From Caprella mutica (lineage: Eukaryota; Arthropoda; Malacostraca; Amphipoda; Caprellidae), in contig CANNZV010000114.1 in NCBI GenBank assembly GCA_947561585.1, forward strand, positions 124,001 through 188,000: DNA of 64,000 bases. The letters run 5' to 3'. The notes beneath the pieces are model-generated. The model saw only the letters and a list, made by a program, of their open reading frames with translations. It searched no databases and was not told where the DNA came from. How positions within the stretch are numbered: the first letter of the stretch is position 1; each line of letters begins with the position of its first letter. This document shows positions 34,221-43,904 of the stretch, piece after piece. A program made the translations under genes and the position numbers.

Positions 34221-34558
34221 TGTTGAAATTTTAGTTAAATGTATTACACACTCGTTATATATTTAATGTTAACTTCCTGTTAGACTAGCTCAGCTATATT
34301 AAATTACCTATTGTTTCAATAACCATGTATTACTTTTAATGAGACACGGACATAAGGTCTAAAGTCGATCTCACTTCCGTCGAGGGTTAAATACCCTGTC
34401 TTGTAGTTTCTGATACCAGTCTGTCTTGAACATTACTCAGTGAGAGATGAGTTCCACTCATCTCTCCATAGACTTCTAATTGTATAACATATTTACTCTT
34501 TAAATAAACTCTATGTCTTAACGTTGTTAACCCACTGTTATTTAACCTAATTCTAACA
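34221..34558 (+). repeat. 5' LTR of the cargo-carrying Copia element
   Basis: 338 bp, TGTTGAAATT...TTCTAACA. Flanked outside by TGGAT (34216-34220), repeated after the 3' LTR. It looks identical to the LTR at 38101-38438. Read on the opposite strand, it matches the LTRs of the 50190-55479 element. Confidence 0.95.
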
Positions 34559-34578
34559 GGTTATGGGCCCAGTGAACG
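34559..34578 (+). other. Primer-binding site, initiator tRNA-Met anticodon region
   Basis: GGTTATGGGCCCAGTGAAC directly follows the LTR. The GGTTATGGGCCCAG core is complementary to the anticodon stem-loop of initiator tRNA-Met, the half-tRNA priming known from Drosophila copia and 1731. The same site occurs on the - strand of the related element at 55139-55121. Confidence 0.85.
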
Positions 34579-34899
34579 ATAAGAGTTTATAAATCAAATT
34601 ATGTTTAAACAAATTAGAAGTTTATAATAGTAATAAAAACGAAGTGCTGTGAAAAAAGTGTTAACCTATATGAAACATATCACTCAAAACGCTTGCGTAA
34701 GCATATCGTATTCACGCGCTAATGAGGTCAATTATAATGATTGCTCTAGCGAAAAATGCACTTGTGTTATAATATAATGATTTAGTATTTTTGCGGAAGA
34801 GGTGTCAAGAGAGGTCACAAATTACCTTTAAATCTGTGACCTTATCCTTTGGTAAACAGTCTTTCAACAAAAGGTTCTTGCGAACTAAGGCTGTGTTAC

Positions 34900-36425
34900 T
34901 GTTCCAATTAAATATTAATAATTATATTCAGTGAAGTTATTCTTATGAATTAGAATAATGTTAAAACATCAATTCAGTTAAACAGTAAATCAAGTTAACT
35001 GCTTTGGTTGTTTATTTTTGTTAAAGTATTGAATGATAGTAAATACTTATATTCAGTGCAGTTATTCTTATGAATTAGAATAATGTTAAAACATCAATTC
35101 AGTTAAACAGTAAATCAAGTTAACTGCTTTGGTTGTTTATTTTTGTTAAAGTATTGAATGATAGTAAATACTTATATTCAGTGCAGTTATTCTTATGAAT
35201 TAGAATAATGTTAAAACATCAATTCAGTTAAACAGTAAATCAAGTTAACTGCTTTGGTCGTTTATGTTTGTTAAAGTATTGAATGATAGTAAATACTTAT
35301 ATTCAGTGCAGTTATTCTTATGAATTAGAATAATGTTGAAACATCAATTCAGTTAAACAGTAAATCAAGTTAACTGCTTTGGTTGTTTATGTTTGTTAAA
35401 GTATTGAATGATAGTAAATACTTATATTCAGTGCAGTTATTCTTATGAATTAGAATAATGTTAAAACATCAATTCAGTTAAACAGTAAATCAAGTTAACT
35501 GCTTTGGTTGTTTATTTTTGTTAAAGTATTGAATGATAGTAAATACTTATATTCAGTGCAGTTATTCTTATGAATTAGAATAATGTTAAAACATCAATTC
35601 AGTTAAACAGTAAATCAAGTTAACTGCTTTGGTTGTTTATTTTTGTTAAAGTATTGAATGATAGTAAATACTTATATTCAGTGCAGTTATTCTTATGAAT
35701 TAGAATAATGTTAAAACATCAATTCAGTTAAACAGTAAATCAAGTTAACTGCTTTGGTTGTTTATTTTTGTTAAAGTATTGAATGATAGTAAATACTTAT
35801 ATTCAGTGCAGTTATTCTTATGAATTAGAATAATGTTAAAACATCAATTCAGTTAAACAGTAAATCAAGTTAACTGCTTTGGTCGTTTATGTTTGTTAAA
35901 GTATTGAATGATAGTAAATACTTATATTCAGTGCAGTTATTCTTATGAATTAGAATAATGTTGAAACATCAATTCAGTTAAACAGTAAATCAAGTTAACT
36001 GCTTTGGTTGTTTATGTTTGTTAAAGTATTGAATGATAGTAAATACTTATATTCAGTGCAGTTATTCTTATGAATTAGAATAATGTTAAAACATCAATTC
36101 AGTTAAACAGTAAATCAAGTTAACTGCTTTGGTTGTTTATTTTTGTTAAAGTATTGAATGATAGTAAATACTTATATTCAGTGCAGTTATTCTTATGAAT
36201 TAGAATAATGTTAAAACATCAATTCAGTTAAACAGTAAATCAAGTTAACTGCTTTGGTTGTTTATGTTTGTTAAAGTATTGAATGATAGTAAATACTTAT
36301 ATTCAGTGAAGTTATTCTTATGAATTAGAATAATTTTAAAACATCAATTCAGTCAAACAGTAAATCAATTTAACTGGTTTGGTTGTTTATGTTTGTTAAG
36401 TATTGAAAGATAATAAATACTTTGA
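34900..36425. repeat. 125-bp tandem array, 12 copies, in the retroelement leader
   Basis: ATATTCAGTG recurs at exact 125-bp steps (34924, 35049, 35174, ... 36299). Units carry linked variants: GGTTGTTTATTTTTG, or GGTCGTTTATGTTTG followed by TTGAAACATC. These recur five units (625 bp) apart. The related element has only about two units at the same place (54490-54790). Confidence 0.95.
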
Positions 36426-36431
36426 AAAAAC

Positions 36432-36860
36432 ATGACTTCAAATAAGTTACCGGGGATTGTTCCCCTAGACGGAAACAGACATCAACAGGGCGATAACTCC
36501 AGCAGCAGTGGTTACGGTTCAGGGGGCTATGGGGATAACAGCTACTCATCCCAGAGCTACCCCAATCTGGATACACCCAGCAAGGAGGAGGATACGGTAC
36601 TATGGACAGCAGCAGAATTACTATGCACAGCAGCAACAGACACCGCCAACCCAAATCTCTTACGGCAACTGGGGACAACAGGCACCGGGCGGTTGGAGTG
36701 CCGCAACCACTGGACAAGCTGCCGGTACCTGGAGTGGCTATGGACAACAAACCGGACAAACGCCCCAGCAAAGCTGGAGCAACTCCACATACTTGTGGTG
36801 GCTATGGGAACTACAACTACAAGAAGTAAAATAAGTAAAGACTTGTTTGTTTGTAAATAG
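36432..36860 (+). pseudogene. Gag start fused to a captured Gly/Tyr/Gln-rich tail (hnRNP-like)
   Basis: The frame opens with the Copia gag N-terminus (MTSNKLPGIVPLDGN) and switches at 36476 to sequence unrelated to gag. Across three frames, with small indels near 36562, 36602 and 36795, it encodes a low-complexity tail: GYGSGGYGDNSYSSQSY, then a Q/Y run, ISYGNWGQQAPGGW, WSGYGQQTGQTPQQSW, and a terminal GGYGNYNYKK before a stop. Such tails are typical of insect hnRNP-type RNA-binding proteins; I cannot name the parent gene. It includes a stop and downstream AT-rich sequence like a 3' UTR (to about 38006), so an mRNA end was captured. The indels break the frame. Confidence 0.7.
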
Positions 36861-38100
36861 CTACACAAGAAAGTGGTAGTGTTAAGTTGCTAAAAAGACT
36901 TAGTTTAACTGACATTTAACTTACGCCATATTGTAGTTCTATTCACAGTAAATGAATAACCTGATGTTAGTCTAGTGGTAGGTTTAGTTAACTTTCGCCT
37001 CTACGGTTCTTGCACAGGTGTACAACTTGCTTCAGCATTTGTGAAGTGAATTCTCAAATTAATTGAAATTAGTCTTTTGGATAGTAGTTAGATAGAATTT
37101 TTATTGCTTTTTAATGATCAGCAGATTAATCTTTGAATCGTAACAAAAACTACCGACACAGCATTTAATTATTATTTTAATTGATGACTTAGCATGTTTA
37201 CTTAATAGAAGTACGCGGTCTATTAGGTGAGCATATGAATTGAATACAGATGAATTAATATTCATACTGTGAATATTTAGAAGTGAATATTTGTGAATAT
37301 TTAAAAATAAATATTTTTTCATTTTGAAATACTAATTAGATTTTGATGATTAGAAAATTTTAGAGTCAAAATAAATTAGGAATTTGCAGGAATGAAATAT
37401 TTTTAAATTAATATACATAAATGAAATGGTTATATTTATAACTAATTTGCAGTAAAATATTAAACGAACTTTAAATTTTTCTGAAGAAAGAATTTAATAG
37501 TAAATTTTATTCAATAAAATAATTAAAAAATAGAAATTCTATTTTATAACGGAAGGATGTTAATTTTAATTGCATGATTATTAATCAATGTTAATTTTTA
37601 CAAGTTAAATTGAAATAAAATTATTGATTGTTTAAAGCAAGAATGTCACAATATGTTGAGTTCAGTTTTGATGTGTATTCATACTATTTTTTATGTTATA
37701 TGTAAGTTTGAAATATTTTATATACATAGTATATTTTCTTTTTGGATTTCTGAAGACTCTATTTTATATCGACATTCAGAAATAAAAAGAGGGGAAGAAA
37801 GGAATTATTTGAAATAGAATTAAACCATTAATAAATGTTTAAAATTCTTGCAGTTATGATTGTTCAATTTGAATTTCAGAATTTTTCAATTTGAGTTTTA
37901 ATGTTTTGAATTTTAGGATTGATTAAAATGAGATTTATGTCTTTAAATTTAGAATAATTCATTTCCTATGTAAATTGTTGTTCATTGTTTTTTTTTAATG
38001 GATCGTCTGACATATTCTCTAAATCGTTGCCTATTGATAGATTTACCAAATTTGTTAAATTAATAGGTATGAAAAATATAAAATGTCGTGTGAGGAGGAG

Positions 38101-38438
38101 TGTTGAAATTTTAGTTAAATGTATTACACACTCGTTATATATTTAATGTTAACTTCCTGTTAGACTAGCTCAGCTATATTAAATTACCTATTGTTTCAAT
38201 AACCATGTATTACTTTTAATGAGACACGGACATAAGGTCTAAAGTCGATCTCACTTCCGTCGAGGGTTAAATACCCTGTCTTGTAGTTTCTGATACCAGT
38301 CTGTCTTGAACATTACTCAGTGAGAGATGAGTTCCACTCATCTCTCCATAGACTTCTAATTGTATAACATATTTACTCTTTAAATAAACTCTATGTCTTA
38401 ACGTTGTTAACCCACTGTTATTTAACCTAATTCTAACA
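38101..38438 (+). repeat. 3' LTR of the cargo-carrying Copia element
   Basis: 338 bp, to my reading identical to 34221-34558. It is preceded by a polypurine run ending GAGGAGGAG and followed by TGGAT (38439-38443). Confidence 0.95.
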
Positions 38439-38777
38439 TGGATAGCTTCAGTTAGTTTAATGTAAGTAATGTTGGATAGAAAAAAGGTCAGGAATACTGG
38501 AATACAAGCAAGAGTCTTATGAACTGAGCACATTTTGTCTAATACAAGTCAATGTTAAAATAATTAATCATTCAAATATTACTTGGCAGTTTTGTAATAA
38601 CTCACTTGTCAAATATGTCATGTGTGACAGAGCCAGACCTACACGAGTGACAATGTTACTCATGATGTCTGATGCCAACTCTGAAGCACTGCCACCTTTA
38701 ATGACATGGTCAGTTTCAAAGTACTCTTCTCTGTTATCTTCGTTGACATCATCATCTGGTAGATAAATGAGTGGCTC

Positions 38778-40755
38778 CAGTTGTGGGATTCAAATGGTCT
38801 AGCAACCGGTTCGCACGAACCCCTTGAATTCAAAAGGGTCAAATTTCGATTGAGAATAAGGAATGGTAAATATAGTCAAGTTGAAGATAATGATTATGTG
38901 ATCGTTGTGGTGTAATATTTTCTATCAACTTATAAAAAAGGTCCCAGACCATCTGGCTGCTCGATCAGTGAACCACGGTCAGCATTGTGTTTCGTCAAAC
39001 TTTGAATTGAGGCTTTGTTACATAATGCGAATTAATGTCGTGACAGTGGACAGCAGCTGTCTCACTGCACTCGCATGTCAATATCTCAATGTTCATAGCA
39101 TTAAATTTTCATGACAGTTACTCGACTGATGCGGTCACACTGTGCGAGTAGCTGCACTACAGTAACTGGCTAGCGCAACTCGCACGTTTACTCGCACCGT
39201 GTATCAAAGCCTTTAGAAGCACTTAAAATACGGTACATACCATTATAGATAAATCATTTTATCGGAAAAAATGGATTTTGCAGATTAAAAACATTTATTG
39301 TACTATATCGTATGAGGCACATCTCCTGAGGCACTACAAAAAGTTGTTGATCCCCTCTATCCTGAAAATAGAGCAACTGACGCTTCAGAACATTCTTGAA
39401 AAGTTTCTTGAGTCTCCTTGTTATATCTTTCAGTGAAGCTTTGAACACATTGTATAAGAGACTCAATTTCACTCAATGGAATCTAATTTTTCCATATAAA
39501 CTAGAGTTTTGTGCAGCAGCCCAGAAGTGAAAATACAAAGGCTTTAGATCAGGACTGTGTGTTGCCCAGGGATTTTTCGTTCTTCTGCTTATGATCCTCT
39601 ACCTAAACTTTTCTTTGAGAAATTGTAGAGTTGCATTTTTCTTGCATCCACTATGATGAAAAGTGAGTTGCAGATTCTGGGTCAAATAATGTCCTTGGAG
39701 GCTTGAACAATCGGAGATATGAAACACCATTAGCCAATGACAAGTTGTCATCATCGTTAAGACATGCATGGATGATTAGAACCATTCCATTAATAATGAC
39801 AATTAGCATCATACCTATAATTTGTTTCGTAGTTATTTCGAGGATTTTCTTTTGTCCACACTCTGCCGTTTTTTCAATGCGACTTTTATTGGAGGCAAAA
39901 TAATTTCTCGTCAGTTTAAACGATTCTATCGACAATATTGAAAAAACTGCCTTGCTGTGCTTTGTGGACATCAATGGTTGAACTGAAGTGCAATGATAAA
40001 TACGAAACAAAGTTATTGTGTGACGGTCCTCCAAACATGGTTGTGAGACTTTTTTGAGTGAGAAATTGAGGGTTTCTTCAACGAAACTCTTCAAATCCTG
40101 AATCACTGCTTATGTTAATTTAGATTTTGTTTTCATTTTTTTTTGTGGAATGAACCAGTCTCATTGAAAGGATCACGAACTCTTGTGAACTTTTTAGGGG
40201 TTAAGATTAAACCGCCCTTCACTGATCTCGAAGTGGAACATGAACTCTTGGCACACTGTTGAAGGAGAACATGTTTTGGCTAACTGCAGGACTATCCATT
40301 TCTTCTCAAGTTCACAATATATATATCTTTCAGGTTGCAGATCCTTGAACAATGCGAATTTTTGTAGGGCAATATAAATCCACTCTTTAAATTATGAACA
40401 AAAAAGCGTATACATAATATGAATTAATGCAGTTCAAGTTCTCCCAATTTGCAATTTAAAAATGTTGCTTCTGATGGAACACAGTGTAGACCAAATTCTA
40501 CACATGTGCAATACACACTTTGAGAGCAATGTGCACTTTGAGAACAAAAGTATGCACACTGTACTGTCTGCACAGTCTGCAGTTTTAAGCACGTGTTCAT
40601 TCAACGTTTGAAAAATTATTTATTTTTTAACCAGAAAATGAGGTATGTTTCACTCGAAAAAGATAATTCAGGAATAGGTTCTGGAGGTTTTCCGTACTTT
40701 TATATTTTTAGGAACCGGTTCGCGTGAACCAATGCGAACCCTTGAATCGTATCAT
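38778..40755 (-). mobile_element. Inserted DNA element flanked by a 10-bp direct repeat
   Basis: TGAGTGGCTC occurs on both sides. Near each end lies a GGTTCGCACGAACC-like palindrome (38808-38830 and 40713-40740) beside GATTCAA, giving weak inverted ends. It contains a decayed Tc1/mariner-like transposase. A 9-10 bp duplication is not expected from Tc1/mariner (TA), so the outer element may be of another type carrying an older mariner copy. Confidence 0.5.
39250..40420 (-). pseudogene. Decayed Tc1/mariner-like transposase
   Basis: Scattered frames on the - strand keep family landmarks: VSYLRLFKP in the middle, then after a frameshift CKKNATLQFLKEKF and IISRRTKNPWATHSPDLK (the region of the second Asp and the SPDLNPLDF motif), FHFWAAAQN, and a C-terminal LYNVFKASLKDITRRL block ending KRQLLYFQDRGDQQL. 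Many stops and shifts; no activity is possible. Confidence 0.6.
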
Positions 40756-41094
40756 TGAGTGGCTCATCCACTGGGAAAACATGTTTTTCTCCTTTGTAGA
40801 CCGCCACCAACAGGATCACTTGATTTTTCTTTCGTTGGATGGTTGACTTACCAGTTGTGACAACAAAATGGGTGTAAGTGGTGTAAGGAGTTTCTTTTAC
40901 CTTTTGGCAGAGATGTATTGTGGTTGCCTTCATGATGTCTCTCAATACCTCACTGAAAAATAAAATATGTTTCAAATTTTCACCATCCATATTTTAGTAT
41001 TGAAAATAATATAGAACCAGTTAGTTAAATGTTGAAACAGTGGAAAGTGAAAGAGAGTATAAACTATTAATCTTATGAAATATCTCGAATATCT

Positions 41095-41345
41095 CAAAGC
41101 TAGAGCATTGCGTTTTTTTGCATTCGATTCTCCATACTGATATCTACAATATGATCTTCGATTTTTGATTTTCGAATGGGTTTTCTAAATTTCGACTTTT
41201 TCATATAAAATAAACCAAAAATTTTGAAAAAAAAAAAATTCTACAACAAATTCGAAAATCAAAAATCGAAGACAATCATATTGTAGATATTATGGAGAAT
41301 CGAATGCAAAAAACCGCAATGCTCTTGCTTCAACTAAAAAACAGG
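41095..41345. mobile_element. Hairpin element related to 30095-30365
   Basis: The halves are inverted around a poly-A centre. Left: GAGCATTGCGTTTTTTTGCA, ATTCGATTCTCC and TCGATTTTTGATTTTCGAAT. Right: the mirror image, ending CGCAATGCTCTTGCTTCAAC. It shares the ATTGCGGTTTTTTGCATT core with the other copy. Confidence 0.65.
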
Positions 41346-41879
41346 AGCTTAGGTTTGAATTACAAGATTTGTATATCTCAGAATTAGTAGGAATTTCCTT
41401 TCAAAGTTTGATGATCTGACACGCAGCATCCATCCGCTTCGAAGGTTTGGGGCTAACTGACTAATCTCTCTTTGCATTCATTGGTGTGGGCGTGCTATAG
41501 TGGTAGGTTAGATACCAGATATAGCGATATAATTAATTATTACGAATTATAATTGGCTGAGAGATGGTTTTTAGAGTACTTATTGACTCCCTACCCCTCC
41601 GGCCCACTTTTCCCTTTCTCCCCCTCTCCCCAGGGGGTTAAAGTTATACAAGACTTCTGATATTTTGCACACACTATAAGAAGGTTATAAAGCAACTATT
41701 TACGAAATACATTTTTTTTTCTTAAATTATGCCATCCTCCCTGGGGGTGGTCCTCTTAATATGAAATATCTCTCAAATATAAATTCCTAATATGTAATAA
41801 AAATAAACTTTGAATGGCCAATATCTCCTCCAATTATCTGAATTGCTGACAACCAGCAAACTTTTCTGCAGACTCATGA

Positions 41880-42360
41880 AGAGTCTTTTCCATATGCCTT
41901 TTTTAGGCCACTTTTAAAGGTGTACCAGGTCTGCCGTTGATTTTCTTCACATGCCGTTCCTTTCCTATACAGCTCTACTCGTTCCATTGGGACAATATGG
42001 CCAGTGGCATAAGAGTTTACCCAAAAAGTCTTCTTCACATTTCCAGAAACATTGCCATCTCTGATGAACGTATGGCAAGTTCTGCGAGTAGCTAATCATA
42101 AAATTAGTGGAACCACTAAAATGTTTATGGCAGAACATTTTTCAATTTCCATAAGATTTGCCATCGAACTTGTTTATTGGTTCATTAGTTATAGCCTTTC
42201 TTGTTTCTGATAGTTCTATTGGTTTGCCATCTAATAAAGCTGATAGGCTTGATTTTATTTGGCAGTATAGGTATCCATAAAATTGCAGTCGAAAGAGACA
42301 GATGAAGATATACTCACGGCTTCCAACTCTAAACGAGGGCATTTAAAAACGACTTAATTG
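41880..42360 (-). other. Possible unknown coding remnant
   Basis: The frame 42342-42142 reads REYIFICLFRLQFYGYLYC and DGKPIELSETRKAITNEPIN. Another frame just downstream reads TCHTFIRDGNVSGNVKKTFW and NSYATGHIVPMERVELYRKG. These look like coding sequence with a shift, but I do not recognise them. They share strand and neighbourhood with the unknown family exons. Confidence 0.35.
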
Positions 42361-42548
42361 ATCCAGGAATTCCTGTTCTTTTAAAGGTAGATATTGTGGC
42401 TTGAGGAGGAGATCGCAAATGATGACTAGAGTCCTCTATATTCACGACAGTTGGTGAAGCCAATCTTGAGTATTGACTCTCTGCAAGGAAGTTATAGTAC
42501 TGGAACTATAAAAACGTCTCTCAGCTACATTATTAGGTCTGTTTATTG

Positions 42549-42839
42549 GTCCACTGCTATATATGTAGTAGTGACAATAGTGACTTGTTATCGTGACGTC
42601 ATTAAGACAACAGACTAAAATCAAAAATTAGGGTCAAGTAGTTTTAATATCTGAATGCACCATTACTCTTTTCTTATATTGGCAATAAATAAACATTTTT
42701 TCGTGATTTAACACTCATCGATTGTCTTCAATTTAATTTAGTGTTGCTGTGATGACGTCACGTACACTAACAGTATCAATTGTCACTACTATATTCTATA
42801 TACTGTGAGTCCGTGAATATGCATGTATTAGCAGTGGAC
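42549..42839. mobile_element. MITE with GTCCACTGCTA ends and internal TGACGTCA
   Basis: Outer ends are GTCCACTGCTA and TAGCAGTGGAC. A second inverted block inside is TAGTAGTGACAAT...GTGACGTCA against TGACGTCAC...ATTGTCACTACTA. About 290 bp, non-coding. The CRE-like TGACGTCA in the subterminal repeats also occurs in the THAP-bearing element at 43984-44473. Confidence 0.65.
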
Positions 42840-43197
42840 TAGACTACAGACACATATAAACAAAATGTTAGCCGCCTGACTCTCTGTTTCTAATACAGAA
42901 GTTGGTAAAGCTGGTCGTGGATGCAGACTAGAGGTCTTCATTACAATTAGCAAAGGTTGCAGAGGATGCAAACTAGAGGTCTCCATTATTAAAATATTAA
43001 TAAATAGTTAATATTTGAAGGTAACTAGTAATTATAATTAATTATTGTTTCATCAATATTTTGCAAACACATGATACGATAGTCGCATTCGTCACTAGAC
43101 TCCACAGTATGTACCTATACTCCTTTATTTTTTAGGCAACTAATTCATCACAAGCAGTCGTATGGAATTAATCTGCAATAAATCATCCCATGCACTT

Positions 43198-43434
43198 TAA
43201 CTGTCTGTATTTGGTTTACAAAAACCCACTGACTTTTCCAAAAAGCTTCTTAAATAATCCACCAACATATTACAAATAATTGGCTGATCCACAAACATTT
43301 TCTCTATTTAGCCACCAAAAATTAATGGTATATGAATTAATAGCTAAAAATCCACCAACTTTGCTGGAATATTGTTTTCAAATGGGAAAAAATTCCACTG
43401 ACATGTCGGTGGAATTTCCAATGAAATAGTCTGG
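43198..43434 (-). mobile_element. MITE family E, nearly complete copy
   Basis: It runs from CTGTCTGTATTTGG to GAAATAGTCTGG and includes ATCCACCAACTTTG and TTCCACTGACATGTCGGTGG, a palindrome. It supplies the uninterrupted version of the copy split by the Copia element at 50142-55671. Confidence 0.75.
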
Positions 43435-43904
43435 GAACTGGGCGTTGGTATGTGATAATTCAACCCCATTTTTCCATACTTGGGGTGATTATTGTACACA
43501 TACTTTTATTAGGGTGTAGCTAACAACTGTAATAATGTTTATTTTATAACCCTTTATAATGTATTCTGAAAGCATATTTTTCTGAGTTCTTGTGAATTTT
43601 GGGTTCAATTTCATACCTAAACGTCGTTCATTGTTACTTTTAATCATTTTCTTGAATATGATGGTATTAAATGTTGATTGCATTTTATTTATGATATAGC
43701 TAACTACTCTAACATTTTCCTTTTGGTATTTATCTAATAGCTACCATGTAATTTTCTAATGAGAAGGAAATTAGATAAACATTGTTGAAATTAATCAACC
43801 AATATAAATTATACAAATATTAAATTTCCAGATACTTTTTACTATATTGATAAAATAGCCATTACTCTAAAGTAGAACTTCAATTCTTAATTTAAAAGAA
43901 AAGT

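Larger units (their letters stand above)
34216..38443 (+). mobile_element. Copia-family LTR retrotransposon carrying a foreign mRNA-like segment
   Basis: A complete insertion with 5-bp duplication TGGAT at both ends. Order: LTR, primer site, leader with a 12-copy 125-bp array, first 14 codons of gag, 1.53 kb of foreign sequence (36476-38006), the last roughly 80 bases of the related element's internal region, a polypurine run (GAGGAGGAG) and the second LTR. Gag after its start, protease, integrase, reverse transcriptase and RNase H are all missing. It must have been moved by proteins supplied in trans, presumably from a relative of the 50190-55479 copy. Confidence 0.9.
38605..40990 (-). pseudogene. 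Unknown exon(s), split by a 2 kb insertion
   Basis: On the - strand 40990-40766 reads ENLKHILFFSEVLRDIMKA, PYTTYTHFVVTTGKST and KGEKHVFPVDEPL. The frame then resumes at 38777-38605 with EPLIYLPDDDVNEDNREEYF and GSASELASDIMSNIVTRVGL. TGAGTGGCTC is duplicated at the two junctions (38768-38777, 40756-40765), so 38778-40755 is an insertion into one exon. I do not recognise the protein. It lies on the same strand as the unknown gene family and may belong to a longer version of it. Confidence 0.45.

Noticed and set aside
36508..36868. Four overlapping open frames in the captured segment as separate genes
   Set aside because: They are frames of a single Gly/Tyr/Gln-rich coding tail broken by small indels, plus antisense shadows.
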